The notes: generated by a model from the letters alone, not told the origin. Positions 1 through 11,747 are shown, counted from the first letter of the stretch. The stretch is 64,000 nt of DNA from Pseudomonas oryzihabitans (GCF_024652905.1 NZ_CP102428.1:3332001-3396000), one strand, 5' to 3'. Made by a program: numbers and translations.

Positions 1-1265
1 ATGTCATCGACCGGCGTCTAAATGGCAAGAACAAGAGCACGGTGAACCGCACGCGTTTCCTGCGGCGTTATCGTGAGCACATCAAGAAGGCGGTCGAGGA
101 AGCCGTGAGTCGGCGCTCCATCACCGACATGGAACATGGCGAGCAGATCAGCATTCCTGCCCGCGACATCGACGAGCCCGCACTGTACCAAGGCAAGGGC
201 GGGCGCCAGACCATCGTCCACCCGGGCAACAAGGAATTCGTCAGCGGCGAACGCATCCCGCGGCCCCAGGGCGGCGGCGGTGGCCAGGGTCAGGGCAAGG
301 CCAGCAACAGCGGCGAAGGCATGGACGAATTCGCCTTCCAGATCACCCAGGACGAATTTCTCGACTTCATGTTCGAGGACCTGGAGCTACCCAATTTGGT
401 CAAGAAGCAACTGACCGGCACCGACACCTTCAAGACGGTCCGTGCCGGCATCAGCAACGAGGGCAATCCTGCCCGCATCAACATCATCCGCACCCTGCGC
501 GCCTCCCATGCGCGGCGCATCGCCCTCTCCGGCGGCAGTCGCAACAAGCTGCGCGAAGCCAAAGCGGAGCTGGCGCGGCTGCGGGTGGAGGAGCCCGACA
601 ACCTGGGCGACATCCAGGCGCTGGAGGCCGAGATCGAGCGACTGCGCGCGCGCATCGACAAGGTGCCCTTCCTCGACACCTTCGACCTCAAGTACAACCT
701 GCTGTCCAAACAGCCCAGCCCCAGCTCCAAGGCGGTGATGTTCTGCCTGATGGACGTCTCCGGCTCCATGACCCAGGCCACCAAGGACATCGCCAAGCGT
801 TTCTACATCCTGCTCTACCTCTTTCTCAAGCGGAACTACGAGCGCATCGAGGTGGTGTTCATCCGCCACCACACCAGCGCCAAGGAAGTGGACGAGGAAG
901 AGTTCTTCTACTCCCGCGAAACCGGCGGCACCATCGTCTCCAGCGCGCTCAAGCTGATGCAGGAGGTCATGGCCGCGCGCTATCCGGTCAACGAATGGAA
1001 TCTCTATGCCGCCCAGGCCTCCGACGGCGACAACTGGAACGACGACTCGCCCATCTGCCGGGAGATCCTGACCAAGCAGATCCTGCCGTTCATGCAGTAC
1101 TACACCTATGTGGAAATCACCCCGCGCGAGCACCAGGCGCTGTGGTACGAATACGAGAACGTCCGGGGCAGCTTCCCGGATTCCTTCTCGCAGCAGCAGA
1201 TCGTCTCGGCGGGGGATATCTATCCCGTGTTCCGCGAACTGTTCCAGCGGAGACTCGTGTCATGA
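1..1265 (+). CDS. yeaH: DUF444 family protein YeaH, 5' end cut by window
   Basis: The reading frame is already open at base 3 (Val-Ile-Asp-Arg-Arg-Leu-Asn-Gly-Lys), which matches the usual YeaH N-terminus. The true ATG therefore lies a few codons before the window, and the GTG at 42 is not the start. The protein has the family features: a glycine-rich stretch near residue 75, a charged coiled-coil-like segment, and a von Willebrand A-like part with a DVSGSM metal-site motif. In enterobacteria and pseudomonads yeaH lies between the PrkA-type kinase gene yeaG and the SpoVR gene ycgB. That set is linked to stationary phase and nitrogen starvation, but the biochemical role is unknown. The stop overlaps the next start (ATGA). 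Confidence 0.93.
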   Translation, partial: VIDRRLNGKNKSTVNRTRFLRRYREHIKKAVEEAVSRRSITDMEHGEQISIPARDIDEPALYQGKGGRQTIVHPGNKEFVSGERIPRPQGGGGGQGQGKASNSGEGMDEFAFQITQDEFLDFMFEDLELPNLVKKQLTGTDTFKTVRAGISNEGNPARINIIRTLRASHARRIALSGGSRNKLREAKAELARLRVEEPDNLGDIQALEAEIERLRARIDKVPFLDTFDLKYNLLSKQPSPSSKAVMFCLMDVSGSMTQATKDIAKRFYILLYLFLKRNYERIEVVFIRHHTSAKEVDEEEFFYSRETGGTIVSSALKLMQEVMAARYPVNEWNLYAAQASDGDNWNDDSPICREILTKQILPFMQYYTYVEITPREHQALWYEYENVRGSFPDSFSQQQIVSAGDIYPVFRELFQRRLVS

Positions 1266-2803
1266 AACGTGAGCCCATCTCCACCGGCTCGGAATGGACC
1301 TTCGAGCTGATCCAGACCTACGACCGGGAGATCGCCCGGATCGCCAAGCGCTATGCGCTGGACACCTATCCCAACCAGATCGAGGTGATCACCGCCGAGC
1401 AGATGATGGATGCCTATGCCTCCGTCGGCATGCCCATCGGCTACAACCACTGGTCCTACGGCAAGCACTTCCTGCATACCGAGAAGCACTACAGCCGCGG
1501 CCAGATGGGCCTGGCCTACGAGATCGTGATCAACTCTGATCCCTGCATCGCCTACCTCATGGAAGAGAACACCATGACCATGCAGGCGCTGGTGATCGCC
1601 CACGCCTGCTATGGCCACAACAGCTTCTTCAAGGGCAACTACCTGTTCCGCACCTGGACCGATGCCAGCTCCATCATCGACTACCTGGTGTTCGCCAAGC
1701 AGTACATCACCCAGTGCGAGGAACGCCATGGCATCGATGCCGTGGAAGAACTGCTGGATTCCTGCCATGCGCTGATGAACTACGGGGTGGATCGCTACAA
1801 GCGGCCCTACCCCATTTCCGCCGCCGAGGAACGCCAGCGGCAGAAGGAGCGCGAGGAGCAGTTGCAGCGCCAGGTCAACGATCTCTGGCGGACCATTCCC
1901 AAGATGGCCGGCAAGGAGGCCCATGACGAAGGGGCGCGCTTCCCCAGCGAACCCCAGGAAAACATCCTCTATTTCGTGGAAAAGCACGCGCCGCTGCTGG
2001 AGCCCTGGCAGCGCGAGGTGATCCGCATCGTGCGCAAGATCGCCCAGTACTTCTATCCCCAGCGCCAGACCCAGGTGATGAACGAGGGTTGGGCCACCTT
2101 CTGGCACTACACCCTGCTCAACGATCTCTACGACGAGGGCCTGGTCACCGAAGGCTTCATGTTCGAATTCCTGCAATCCCACGCCGGGGTGATCTACCAG
2201 CCGGGCTTCGACAGTCCCTACTACAGCGGCATCAACCCCTACACCCTGGGCTTCGCCATGTTCCGCGACATCCGCCGCATCTGCGAGGACCCCACGGAGG
2301 AAGACCGCCGCTGGTTCCCTGACATCGCCGGCAGCGACTGGCTGGCCACCGTCACCTTCGCCATGAAGAGCTTCAAGGACGAAAGCTTCATCCTGCAGTA
2401 TCTCTCGCCCAAGGTGATCCGCGACCTCAAGCTGTTCAGCATCCTCGATGACGACCAGCGCGACGAACTGGAGGTGGCGGCCATCCACGACGACGGCGGT
2501 TATCGCCTGATCCGTGAGCAACTCGCCGCCCAATACAACCTGGGCAATCGCGAGCCCAATGTGCAGATCTGGAACGTGGACCGGCGTGGCGATCGCTCCC
2601 TTACCCTTCGCCACTTCCAGCATGACCGCAAGCCGCTGGGCAACTCCACGGACGAGGTGCTCAAGCACCTGCACCGGCTCTGGGGCTTCGACATTCGGCT
2701 GGAAAGCGTGAGGGGCGAAGACGTCACCCACAGCTTCCAGGTTCCGCCCCGCCATGAGAGCCGCGATCACGACCGCCGCCTGGATCTGGCGTCGCCGATC
2801 TGA
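1262..2803 (+). CDS. ycgB: SpoVR family protein (YcgB)
   Basis: This 513-residue protein belongs to the SpoVR/YcgB family, recognised from its N-terminal Trp-Thr-Phe-Glu-Leu segment, the YNHWSYGK motif and the long His/Glu-rich central part. The ATG at 1262 is chosen because it overlaps the yeaH stop as ATGA and gives the family length. A longer frame from 995 only shadows yeaH. SpoVR was named for spore cortex formation in Bacillus. In Gram-negatives the gene travels with yeaG-yeaH, and its function is not established. It is the last gene of that operon here, and cca follows after about 50 bases. Confidence 0.93.
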   Translation: MKREPISTGSEWTFELIQTYDREIARIAKRYALDTYPNQIEVITAEQMMDAYASVGMPIGYNHWSYGKHFLHTEKHYSRGQMGLAYEIVINSDPCIAYLMEENTMTMQALVIAHACYGHNSFFKGNYLFRTWTDASSIIDYLVFAKQYITQCEERHGIDAVEELLDSCHALMNYGVDRYKRPYPISAAEERQRQKEREEQLQRQVNDLWRTIPKMAGKEAHDEGARFPSEPQENILYFVEKHAPLLEPWQREVIRIVRKIAQYFYPQRQTQVMNEGWATFWHYTLLNDLYDEGLVTEGFMFEFLQSHAGVIYQPGFDSPYYSGINPYTLGFAMFRDIRRICEDPTEEDRRWFPDIAGSDWLATVTFAMKSFKDESFILQYLSPKVIRDLKLFSILDDDQRDELEVAAIHDDGGYRLIREQLAAQYNLGNREPNVQIWNVDRRGDRSLTLRHFQHDRKPLGNSTDEVLKHLHRLWGFDIRLESVRGEDVTHSFQVPPRHESRDHDRRLDLASPI

Positions 2804-2855
2804 GCCGAGTCGCTCTTTCGGGCTATCCTAGACCTCCGCAAGGAGGTCTTTTTCT

Positions 2856-3983
2856 ATGCAAATCTACAAGGTGGGCGGTGCCGTACGGGATCGCCTGCTC
2901 GGCCGACCGGTCACCGAAGTCGACTGGGTCGTGGTGGGCGCCACCGCCGAAGCCCTCGCCGCCCAGGGCTATCGCCCGGTGGGCGCCGATTTCCCGGTGT
3001 TCCTGCATCCCCAGACCGGTGAGGAATACGCCCTGGCCCGTACCGAACGCAAGAGCGGGCGCGGCTACGGTGGCTTCACCTTCCACGCCGCGCCCGATGT
3101 CACCTTGGAACAGGATCTGATCCGTCGCGACCTGACCGTCAACGCCATGGCCGAAGACGACGACGGCCAGGTCATCGACCCCTACGGCGGCCGCGCCGAT
3201 CTCCAGGCGCGCCTGTTGCGCCACGTCTCGCCCGCCTTCGCCGAAGATCCGTTGCGCGTGCTGCGCGTCGCCCGCTTCGCCGCCCGCTATTGCAGCCTGG
3301 GTTTCCAGGTGGCGCCCGAGACGCTGCTGCTGATGCAGGAGATGGTCGCCAGTGGCGAGCTGGACGCCCTGACCGCCGAACGACTTTGGAAGGAAATCTC
3401 GCGCGCCCTGCTCGAAGAGCGACCCGATGTCTTCATTCGGGTGCTGCACGACTGCGGCGCCCTGGCGGCGCTCCTGCCGGAGGTGGCTGCCGGGTTCGCC
3501 GGTGAGCAACCCGAACCCGGCGCCCGGGTCTATGCCACCCTGCGCCAGAGCGCCGAGGTCCAGGCCTCACTGAACGTACGCTGGGCCTGCCTGCTGCTGG
3601 ACGTACCGGAAGAGCGACATGCTGCCATCAACGCCCGCCTCAAGGTCCCGCGCGAACCCGCCGAACTGGCCTTGTTGCTGGCGCGCCATTGGCCCACGGC
3701 CCTGCAGGCGCGACAGCTGACACCGGAGGCCTGGTTCGAGCTGCTGCAGGGTTTCGACGTCTTGCGGCGTCCGGCGCGCTTCGAGGAGTTCCTCCAGGCC
3801 TGCACCTGTGCGGCGGCGGTAAGGACCGACGACGGCGAACCACCGTTGACCCTGCTGCGCCAGGCAGCCGAGGTGTTGCGCGGGGTCGAGGTCCAGCCCT
3901 TGGTCGCCCAGGGCTTCAAGGGCGCCGCCCTGGGCGAGGCCCTCAAGCAGGCCCGCCTCGACGCCCTGGCCCAGCTCTCGTAG
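2856..3983 (+). CDS. cca: CCA tRNA nucleotidyltransferase
   Basis: This class II CCA-adding enzyme (375 residues) adds or repairs the 3' CCA of tRNAs. The N-terminal GGAVRD loop (residues 7-12), the RRD motif in [12 protein letters not shown], and the conserved EDPLRVLR segment are clear. Two things stand out. The catalytic Asp-x-Asp after the GGAVRD loop reads Glu21-Val-Asp23, whereas E. coli and the pseudomonad sequences I remember have Asp21. The position where E. coli carries the His-Asp of its C-terminal HD phosphohydrolase domain reads Leu-Asp, so that activity is probably absent. An A/G-rich Shine-Dalgarno (AAGGAGG) precedes the start. Confidence 0.93.
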   Translation: MQIYKVGGAVRDRLLGRPVTEVDWVVVGATAEALAAQGYRPVGADFPVFLHPQTGEEYALARTERKSGRGYGGFTFHAAPDVTLEQDLIRRDLTVNAMAEDDDGQVIDPYGGRADLQARLLRHVSPAFAEDPLRVLRVARFAARYCSLGFQVAPETLLLMQEMVASGELDALTAERLWKEISRALLEERPDVFIRVLHDCGALAALLPEVAAGFAGEQPEPGARVYATLRQSAEVQASLNVRWACLLLDVPEERHAAINARLKVPREPAELALLLARHWPTALQARQLTPEAWFELLQGFDVLRRPARFEEFLQACTCAAAVRTDDGEPPLTLLRQAAEVLRGVEVQPLVAQGFKGAALGEALKQARLDALAQLS

Positions 3984-4370
3984 GTTGGCGCTGAGCGCCG
4001 CGAGGCCCAACAATGGCCGCCATGCATGCCGCCTGTTGGGCTTCGACGATAGAGCCGTCTCAACCCAACCTACCCTACCCGTAGGTTGGGTTGAGCACAG
4101 CGAAGCCCAACACCCCTACCCCGGAGCACCGCTGGGCTTCGACGATGGTGCCGTCTCAACCCAACCTACGGCAGGAAGAGGAAGGCCAAGCGCAAGCCGG
4201 GTCCCCGTAGGTTGGCGCTGAGCGCAGCGAAGCCCAACACCCCTACCCCGTAGCTCCGTTGGGCTTCGACGATGGTGCCGTCTCAACTTACGGCAGGAAG
4301 AGGAAGGCCAAGCGCAAGCCGGGTCCCCGTAGGTTGGAGCTGAGCGCAGCGAAGCCCAACGACCACTGCG
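3984..4370. repeat. REP-like repeat array with a 122-bp tandem unit
   Basis: This gap between cca and folK holds alternating direct and inverted copies of a unit reading GTAGGTTGG..TGAGCGCAGCGAAGCCCAAC and its complement. Such clusters resemble pseudomonad REP/BIME elements. A longer tandem duplication is also visible: 4171-4220 recurs at 4293-4342 (offset 122), and the upstream parts differ by a 5-base deletion (CCAACC region at 4161 against 4288). Short open frames across it are repeat-derived and not genes. Confidence 0.85.
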
Positions 4371-4904
4371 TTACGCCAGCTTGGCGCCAAGCAACGCTGC
4401 CGGCGTCAACGCCATACCCTTCCAGCTAAAGGATACCGGCCGCAGCACCTGGGTGGTCTGGTCGCGCATCTCCTGCCACAGCTCGTCAAAACTCCGACCA
4501 TTGTCCGGGTGCCGCCGCTCACCGGCCAGTAAGGCCAGCGGCCAGAGCACGAAGGCGTTGCGCAGGATCTCGGCGCGCGGCAGGGTCAGGCCATCGAACT
4601 CGCCGCTCAGGTCGCCATGCAGCAGGATATCGATGTCCAGCGGCAGGCCCTGGCGATCCGGCGCATAACGACCGCTACGGGTTTCGATGGCCTTGAGTCT
4701 CTGACTCAGGGTCGCGGGATCGAGCTCGGTGTCACCCGCCACCACCAGGTTGAAGAAAGGCGCGCTGCGGATACCCACCGCCTCGCTTTCGAACACCGGT
4801 GAGCACTGCAGGTCGGTCAGCAGCGTCGCGAGTTCGTCCAGGGCCATGCCCAGATGCTGCTCGCGCTGGATGTTGCTACCCAGCCCCAGATAGACCCGGG
4901 TCAC
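4371..4904 (-). CDS. folK: 2-amino-4-hydroxy-6-hydroxymethyldihydropteridine pyrophosphokinase
   Basis: FolK transfers pyrophosphate from ATP to 6-hydroxymethyl-7,8-dihydropterin in folate synthesis. The family signatures are visible: LGLGSN near the N-terminus, RSAPFFNLV around residue 45, and RxGLPLDIDILLHGD with the two Mg-binding aspartates. I start it at the GTG at 4904, giving 177 residues. This GTG overlaps the folB stop as GTGA and is followed at once by the conserved [10 protein letters not shown]. Longer frames only run over folB. Confidence 0.92.
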   Translation of the reverse strand: MTRVYLGLGSNIQREQHLGMALDELATLLTDLQCSPVFESEAVGIRSAPFFNLVVAGDTELDPATLSQRLKAIETRSGRYAPDRQGLPLDIDILLHGDLSGEFDGLTLPRAEILRNAFVLWPLALLAGERRHPDNGRSFDELWQEMRDQTTQVLRPVSFSWKGMALTPAALLGAKLA

Positions 4905-5254
4905 GCCTGCCCCCGCTCGATCTCCACGCCCACGCCCCGGGCGGTCGGCACCGCACCGGGCTTGGTGATGCGCAGGCGCAGCCAGGGCAGCTTGAACTCC
5001 GCCTGCAGCAAGGCGGCCAGGCGCTCGGCGAAGGTCTCGACCAGTTCGAAGGCGGTCTCGTGGGCAAAGGCGGTGATGCGCTCGGCCACCGCTGCATAGT
5101 TCAGGGTGTGTTCGATTTCGTCGTTCGCGGCCGCCGCGCGGATATCCCAGCCCATGGTGAGATCGATGCGCAGGCACTGGCGGATGTCACGCTCCCAGTC
5201 GTACACCCCTATCACGGTGTCGACCTCGAGCCCCTCGATGAAAACCTTGTCCAC
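4901..5254 (-). CDS. folB: dihydroneopterin aldolase
   Basis: FolB (117 residues) makes 6-hydroxymethyldihydropterin, the substrate of FolK, from dihydroneopterin. The start [22 protein letters not shown] is typical, and [21 protein letters not shown] forms the C-terminal active-site strand with the essential Lys. It is translationally coupled to folK by a 4-base GTGA overlap. It diverges from plsY, the usual arrangement in pseudomonads, with tsaD and rpsU next. Confidence 0.93.
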   Translation of the reverse strand: MDKVFIEGLEVDTVIGVYDWERDIRQCLRIDLTMGWDIRAAAANDEIEHTLNYAAVAERITAFAHETAFELVETFAERLAALLQAEFKLPWLRLRITKPGAVPTARGVGVEIERGQA

Positions 5255-5364
5255 TGCCTTTGCCTCGCACCTTTAGCGTGCTCTGTGTGATCGTCACCGC
5301 CGGCCTATCGTCGGGCGGCGGGCTGTCGGTAGAATCGAGCCTTCTCCTGGCGCGGAACCCTACC

Positions 5365-5934
5365 ATGTTCTGGCTGCTGCTCCTGCTGGCCTACCTGCTG
5401 GGCTCGCTGTCCTTCGCCGTGCTGCTCAGTCGCCTGTTCGGCACCTGCGATCCGCGTCACGACGGCTCCGGCAATCCCGGCGCCAGCAACATGCTGCGCC
5501 TGGCCGGACGCAAGCTGGCGCTGCTGACCCTGGCCGGCGACCTGAGCAAGAGCCTGATTCCCGTGCTCATCGCTCAGCAGCTGGGACTCTCGCCGCTGCA
5601 GCAGGCCTGGATTGGCCTGGCTGCCGTGGTCGGTCATCTCTATCCGCTGTACTTCCACTTCAGAGGCGGCAAGGGCGTCGCCACGGCCGCCGGTCTGCTG
5701 CTGGGGGTCTATCCACCCGCTGCCCTACTGGGTCTCGCCCTTTGGGCCACGGTGTTCGCCACGCTCCGGATCGCCTCCCTGGCGTCGCTAGTGGCGCTGC
5801 TCGGCATCCTGCCGCTGTTCGCCTGGCAGCGCCCGGACCTGTTGGCGCCGATGCTGCTGCTCGCGCTGCTCATCCTGATTCGCCATAGACACAATCTGCG
5901 CGCCCTGCGTCAGGGGACCGAGCGTCATTTTTGA
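5365..5934 (+). CDS. plsY: acyl-phosphate glycerol-3-phosphate acyltransferase PlsY
   Basis: PlsY is the inner-membrane enzyme that acylates glycerol-3-phosphate from acyl-phosphate, the first step of phospholipid synthesis. The 189-residue protein has about five hydrophobic segments. Its three conserved loops are [11 protein letters not shown], the cytoplasmic Gly-rich [12 protein letters not shown], and RHRHNLRAL near the C-terminus. The ATG at 5365 is chosen because it begins the first membrane helix. The upstream in-frame start at 5260 would run into the folB promoter region. Confidence 0.92.
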   Translation: MFWLLLLLAYLLGSLSFAVLLSRLFGTCDPRHDGSGNPGASNMLRLAGRKLALLTLAGDLSKSLIPVLIAQQLGLSPLQQAWIGLAAVVGHLYPLYFHFRGGKGVATAAGLLLGVYPPAALLGLALWATVFATLRIASLASLVALLGILPLFAWQRPDLLAPMLLLALLILIRHRHNLRALRQGTERHF

Positions 5935-5979
5935 CCCTGGCGCCGCACGGGGATTACCCGGCGACGCCCTCCGCCCGTC

Positions 5980-7005
5980 TCAGAGCGCCGCCAGCTGCTC
6001 CATGGGCCAGCGCGCCTTGACGGCAATGGCCGGGCCCTCGTGCTGGCCAGCCAGCAACCGCTGGCAACCGGCATAGGCGATCATGGCGCCATTGTCGGTG
6101 CAGAAGCGCGGCCGGGCATAGAAGACGTGACCACCCAGCTCGCCAAGCATCTGCTCCAGCGTCTGGCGCAGCGCCTGGTTGGCACTGACGCCACCGGCGA
6201 TCACCAGTGACTTCAGACCGGCCTGCTTCAGCGCTCTCTTGCACTTGATCGTCAGGGTCTCGACCACCGCCGTCTGGAAGGCCAGGGCGATGTCGCAGCG
6301 GGTCTGCTCGCCATCGTCACCGGCGGCCTTGCAACGCTGCCAGGTGGTGAGGGTGAACGTCTTGAGACCACTGAAGCTGAATTCCAGCCCCGGCCGATCG
6401 GTCATCGGTCGCGGGAAGACGAAGCGGCCTGGGACGCCACGCTCGGCCAGGCGCGCGATTTCCGGTCCGCCCGGATAGCTCAGGCCCAACAGCTTGGCGG
6501 TCTTGTCGAAGGCCTCGCCGGCGGCGTCGTCCAGGGACTCGCCCAGCACCGTATAGCGACCGATGCCATCCACCTGTACCAGCTGGGTGTGGCCACCGGA
6601 GACCAGCAGGGCGACGAAGGGAAACTGCGGCGGCTGCTCTTCGAGCATGGGCGCCAGCAGATGACCTTCCATATGGTGGACGCCCAAGGCGGGCACGCCC
6701 CAGGCCAGCGCCAATGCCTGGGCGCAGGCCGCGCCCACCAGCAGGGCGCCGACCAGACCGGGGCCGGCGGTATAGGCGATGGCGTCCACGTCTTCAGGGC
6801 GGCTGCCCGCCTCGTCCAGCACTTCGCGGATCAGCGGCAGCATGCGCTTGACGTGGTCGCGCGAAGCGAGCTCCGGCACCACGCCACCGTAGACACGGTG
6901 CAGATCGATCTGGCTGAACAGCGCATCGGCCAGCAGGCCGCGCTCGCTGTCGTAGAGGGCGACGCCGGTTTCATCGCAGGACGTTTCCAGTCCCAGAACA
7001 CGCAT
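5980..7005 (-). CDS. tsaD: tRNA N6-adenosine threonylcarbamoyltransferase TsaD
   Basis: TsaD, with TsaB, TsaC and TsaE, installs the t6A37 modification on ANN-decoding tRNAs. The protein is 341 residues from the ATG at 7005 ([16 protein letters not shown]). It carries the metal-binding HxxxH as [15 protein letters not shown], and the ASKHA-fold [10 protein letters not shown] and DNGAMIA motifs near the C-terminus. A longer in-frame N-terminal extension to 7269 runs antisense over the rpsU leader and is not credible. It diverges from rpsU, the classical arrangement. Confidence 0.95.
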   Translation of the reverse strand: MRVLGLETSCDETGVALYDSERGLLADALFSQIDLHRVYGGVVPELASRDHVKRMLPLIREVLDEAGSRPEDVDAIAYTAGPGLVGALLVGAACAQALALAWGVPALGVHHMEGHLLAPMLEEQPPQFPFVALLVSGGHTQLVQVDGIGRYTVLGESLDDAAGEAFDKTAKLLGLSYPGGPEIARLAERGVPGRFVFPRPMTDRPGLEFSFSGLKTFTLTTWQRCKAAGDDGEQTRCDIALAFQTAVVETLTIKCKRALKQAGLKSLVIAGGVSANQALRQTLEQMLGELGGHVFYARPRFCTDNGAMIAYAGCQRLLAGQHEGPAIAVKARWPMEQLAAL

Positions 7006-7109
7006 GGAGATAAGCCTTCGAGGGTATAAGATGTCAGGCTGCGCATGATAAGCGCCGCTTCCAGCACCGGCCAGCGCTTTTCGTCCGCCAGGGCTTGGCA
7101 GCAAGGCAG

Positions 7110-7138
7110 TTGAAGAGTTACTATCCGCAACCCTTAAA
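7110..7138 (+). promoter_or_regulatory. possible sigma-70 promoter for rpsU operon
   Basis: TTGAAG at 7110-7115 is followed after 17 bases by CTTAAA at 7133-7138, about 75 bases before the rpsU start. The -10 match is weak. The position in the tsaD-rpsU divergent gap is what makes it plausible. Confidence 0.35.
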
Positions 7139-7210
7139 AACCGACGCTTCCCGTGCCCTTTTGCCGCTAGCGTTGGATTAAACCTCGGTAAATTTGAAGG
7201 TACGACCTGG

Positions 7211-7426
7211 ATGCCCAACGTCAAAGTCAAAGAAAACGAACCCTTCGACGTAGCGCTGCGTCGTTTCAAGCGTTCCTGCGAGAAGGCCGGTGTACTGGCC
7301 GAAGTTCGTAGCCGCGAGTTCTACGAAAAGCCCACCGCTGAGCGCAAGCGTAAAGCTGCCGCCGCGGTCAAGCGTCACGCCAAGAAAGTACAGCGCGAGC
7401 AGCGCCGTCGCGAGCGCCTGTACTGA
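7211..7426 (+). CDS. rpsU: 30S ribosomal protein S21
   Basis: This 71-residue basic protein matches S21 along its length, from [20 protein letters not shown] to the Arg-rich C-terminal QRRRERLY. S21 sits on the small-subunit platform and helps early initiation. It is the first gene of the macromolecular synthesis operon rpsU-dnaG-rpoD, and a hairpin terminator separates it from dnaG. Confidence 0.97.
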   Translation: MPNVKVKENEPFDVALRRFKRSCEKAGVLAEVRSREFYEKPTAERKRKAAAAVKRHAKKVQREQRRRERLY

Positions 7427-7453
7427 GTTACAGCGCTCTTCTGGCGTCATAAG

Positions 7454-7484
7454 ACAACCCGACCTCTGGTCGGGTTGTTTGTTT
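7454..7484 (+). terminator. terminator/attenuator between rpsU and dnaG
   Basis: The inverted pair CAACCCGACC / GGTCGGGTTG, with a short loop, is followed by TTTGTTT. It lies about 30 bases after the rpsU stop. It matches the partial terminator known at this place in E. coli, which keeps S21 expression high relative to DnaG. Confidence 0.85.
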
Positions 7485-7577
7485 CTGGCCCTCCCGTTTC
7501 GCCCTGGCGTCCTCTGGCGCTAGACTGCCCTCCTCGCTCCACCCTCCGCTCTTCGCCCTTCTATCCAGACGCTGACC

Positions 7578-9485
7578 ATGGCCGGACTCATCCCGCAAGG
7601 CTTCATCGACGACCTGCTCAATCGCACCGACATCGTCGAGGTGGTGGGCGCGCGGGTGAAGCTCAAGAAGGCCGGCAAGAACTGGATGGCCTGCTGCCCC
7701 TTCCATAACGAGAAGACGCCCTCCTTCAGCGTCAGCCCTGACAAGCAGTTCTACTACTGCTTCGGCTGCGGCGCGGGCGGCAATGCCCTGGGCTTCATCA
7801 TGGACCACGACAACCTCGAATTTCCCGAGGCGGTCGAGGAGCTGGCCAAGCGTGCCGGCGTCGAGGTGCCACGCGAAGAAAGCGGCGGCCGGCGCAAGCC
7901 GCGACAACCCACGGACTCCCCGCTCTACCCCTTGCTGGCCGCAGCCGCCGAGTTCTATCGCCTGGCGCTGCGCAACCATCCCAAGCGCCAGGCGGCGGTG
8001 GACTACCTGAAGAAGCGCGGCCTGACCGGCGAGATCGCCCGTGACTTCGGCCTGGGCTTCGCCCCGCCCGGCTGGGACAACCTGGGCAAGCACCTGGGCG
8101 GCGATGACCTCCAGCAGAAGGCCATGCTCGATGCCGGCCTGCTGGTGGAAAACGCTGAGAGCGGCAAGCGCTACGACCGCTTTCGCGACCGGGTGATCTT
8201 CCCCATCCGCGACAGCCGTGGTCGGGTCATCGCCTTTGGCGGCCGCGTGCTGGGCGACGACAAGCCCAAGTACCTCAACTCGCCGGAGACCCCGGTGTTC
8301 CACAAGGGCCAGGAACTCTACGGCCTGTTCGAGGCGCGCAAGCACAACCGTGACCTGGACGAGATCCTGGTCGTGGAAGGCTACATGGACGTCATCGCCC
8401 TGGCCCAGCAAGGCATCCGCAATGCCGTGGCCACCCTGGGCACCGCCACCAGCGAAGAGCACATCAAGCGACTGTTCCGCATCGTGCCGAGCATCCTGTT
8501 CTGTTTCGACGGCGACCAGGCCGGCCGTAGCGCCGCCTGGCGCGCCCTGGAATCGGCACTACCGGTGCTCAAGGACGGCTTTCGGGTGCGCTTCCTGTTC
8601 CTGCCCGAAGGCGAAGACCCGGATACCCTGGTCCGTGCCGAAGGCGCGGATGCCTTCCAGGCGCGCTTCGTCCAGCAGGCCCAGCCGCTGGCCGAGTACT
8701 TCTTCCAGCAACTGATGATCGAGGCGGATCCGGCCACCCTGGAGGGCAAGGCACACCTGGCCACCTTGGCGGCGCCGCTGATCGAGAAGATCCCTGGCAA
8801 CAACCTGCGGCTGCTAATGCGCCAGCGCCTGAGCGAACTCACTGGCCTGGGCAACGAGGCGTTGAGCCAGCTGGCACCCGCCGCGCCGCCGCAGGACGCT
8901 CCTCCCATGGACTATGGCGACTATGCCTATGCCCATGCCGAAGAAGCCCCCGCACAGCAGCAGTGGACGCCACGCCGCGACGGCAAGGGCGGGCGCGATG
9001 GCAAGGGCTGGAAAAAGGATTTCAACGGCAAGGGTGGCGGCGAGCGCATTCCACGTCAGCCCCCGGTCAAGGTGGAGACGCCGGTACTGGCCGCGCTGCG
9101 CAGCCTGCTGCACCATCCGACCCTGGCCCAGGCGGTACAGGACGCCCGCAACCTGGCCGAGGAAAGCGATCAGTACGCCCAGCTGCTGGTCGCCCTGGTC
9201 GAGGCGCTGCAGAAGAAACCGGGGCAAAGCACCCTGGCGCTCATCGCGCGCTGGCACGGGACCGAACAGGGCCGACTGCTGCGCGCCCTGGCGGAAAAAG
9301 AATGGCTGATTGCCGGCGACAACCTTGAACAACAGTTTTTCGACACCATAACGAGGTTAGCCGCCAGCCAGCGTGATCGCTCGCTGGAGCAACTCCTACG
9401 CAAGGCGCGACAGAGCGAGCTGAGCTCCGAAGACAAGGACCGCCTACGCGAACTCCTCAGCCGTCCGGCGGGGTCCGTGACCTAA
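7578..9485 (+). CDS. dnaG: DNA primase
   Basis: DnaG (635 residues) lays down RNA primers at the replication fork. The zinc-binding CHC2 domain is intact (Cys40, His43, Cys61, Cys64). The TOPRIM domain has Glu267 in the VVEGYMD motif, and the catalytic DGDQAGRSAA motif follows. A glycine/charge-rich linker around residues 455-500 leads to the C-terminal helical DnaB-binding domain. It lies between rpsU and rpoD, as in other gammaproteobacteria. Confidence 0.96.
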   Translation: MAGLIPQGFIDDLLNRTDIVEVVGARVKLKKAGKNWMACCPFHNEKTPSFSVSPDKQFYYCFGCGAGGNALGFIMDHDNLEFPEAVEELAKRAGVEVPREESGGRRKPRQPTDSPLYPLLAAAAEFYRLALRNHPKRQAAVDYLKKRGLTGEIARDFGLGFAPPGWDNLGKHLGGDDLQQKAMLDAGLLVENAESGKRYDRFRDRVIFPIRDSRGRVIAFGGRVLGDDKPKYLNSPETPVFHKGQELYGLFEARKHNRDLDEILVVEGYMDVIALAQQGIRNAVATLGTATSEEHIKRLFRIVPSILFCFDGDQAGRSAAWRALESALPVLKDGFRVRFLFLPEGEDPDTLVRAEGADAFQARFVQQAQPLAEYFFQQLMIEADPATLEGKAHLATLAAPLIEKIPGNNLRLLMRQRLSELTGLGNEALSQLAPAAPPQDAPPMDYGDYAYAHAEEAPAQQQWTPRRDGKGGRDGKGWKKDFNGKGGGERIPRQPPVKVETPVLAALRSLLHHPTLAQAVQDARNLAEESDQYAQLLVALVEALQKKPGQSTLALIARWHGTEQGRLLRALAEKEWLIAGDNLEQQFFDTITRLAASQRDRSLEQLLRKARQSELSSEDKDRLRELLSRPAGSVT

Positions 9486-9486
9486 C

Positions 9487-9516
9487 TGGCACGACCACCG
9501 TCTAACCGGCTATAAT
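9487..9516 (+). promoter_or_regulatory. putative promoter for rpoD
   Basis: A consensus TATAAT lies at 9511-9516 in the dnaG-rpoD gap, 45 bases before the rpoD start. A TGGCAC at 9487-9492 with an 18-base spacer could act as -35. This would allow rpoD transcription independent of rpsU. Confidence 0.5.
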
Positions 9517-9561
9517 GTTCAGCTATTTTTGCCCGCCTAAGCCTTCAGTGGAAGGGTACCT

Positions 9562-11415
<1,854 letters not shown>

Positions 11416-11433
11416 GGCGCCCACGCTGCACCA

Positions 11434-11463
11434 GAAACCGGAGCTCAGGCTCCGGTTTTTTTA
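11434..11463 (+). terminator. Rho-independent terminator of rpoD
   Basis: AAACCGGAGC and its partner GCTCCGGTTT form a near-perfect stem around a short loop, followed by a run of T. It lies about 20 bases after the rpoD stop. Confidence 0.92.
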
Positions 11464-11477
11464 TGCCCGACAAGGGT

Positions 11478-11506
11478 TTGGCGATCCTCCCCCACCCCGG
11501 TATACT
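11478..11506 (+). promoter_or_regulatory. sigma-70 promoter of tRNA-Ile2
   Basis: TTGGCG at 11478-11483 and TATACT at 11501-11506 are separated by exactly 17 bases. The -10 ends 13 bases before the mature tRNA 5' end. Confidence 0.75.
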
Positions 11507-11519
11507 CCACCGCGCTATA

Positions 11520-11596
11520 GGGCCTATAGCTCAGTTGGTTAGAGCAGAGGACTCATAATCCTTTGGTCCACGGTTCGAGTCCGTGTGGGCCCACCA
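11520..11596 (+). tRNA. tRNA-Ile2 (anticodon CAU, AUA-decoding after lysidine modification)
   Basis: A full 77-base cloverleaf is present with the CCA encoded. The acceptor stem is GGGCCTA/TGGGCCC, the anticodon loop is CTCATAA, and the T-arm is CACGG-TTCGAGT-CCGTG. The CAU anticodon could mean Met or Ile2. The acceptor pairs C4-G69 and C5-G68 are those known as TilS recognition elements in E. coli Ile2, and the sequence is unlike elongator tRNA-Met, so I favour Ile2. Its 3' half is duplicated at the far end of the neighbouring island. Confidence 0.8.
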
Positions 11597-11636
11597 GCTT
11601 TCAGGAGCCGCGCGTTGCGCGGCTTTTTCATGCCTG
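11554..11636 (+). repeat. left copy of tRNA-derived direct repeat (attL-like)
   Basis: This segment starts in the anticodon loop of tRNA-Ile2 and runs through its 3' end and terminator. It aligns with 17972-18053 at about 67 of 83 positions with one gap. The pair brackets the AT-rich island, as expected of attachment-site duplication by a tRNA-targeting integrase. The right copy is the decayed one. Confidence 0.75.
11606..11628 (+). terminator. terminator of tRNA-Ile2
   Basis: The perfect stem AGCCGCGC/GCGCGGCT with a GTT loop is followed by TTTTT, nine bases after the tRNA 3' end. Confidence 0.9.
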
Positions 11637-11747
11637 AGATTCGGCTTTATCCGAAAGCCGGTCGCGAATCCCCTCCGAACGGCACCGCAGCCCTCGCCTG
11701 CCTGATCTAGTCTTACCTTAAGTCTCGCTATCTACAGGATCTGGGAA

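Noticed and set aside
3985..4221. 78-residue open frame in the cca-folK gap
   Set aside because: It is made wholly of REP-like repeat units.
11520..11596. Elongator tRNA-Met as identity of the CAU tRNA
   Set aside because: Not fully excluded, but C4-G69 and C5-G68 are the TilS determinants of Ile2, and the acceptor and T-arm differ from the usual elongator Met sequence.
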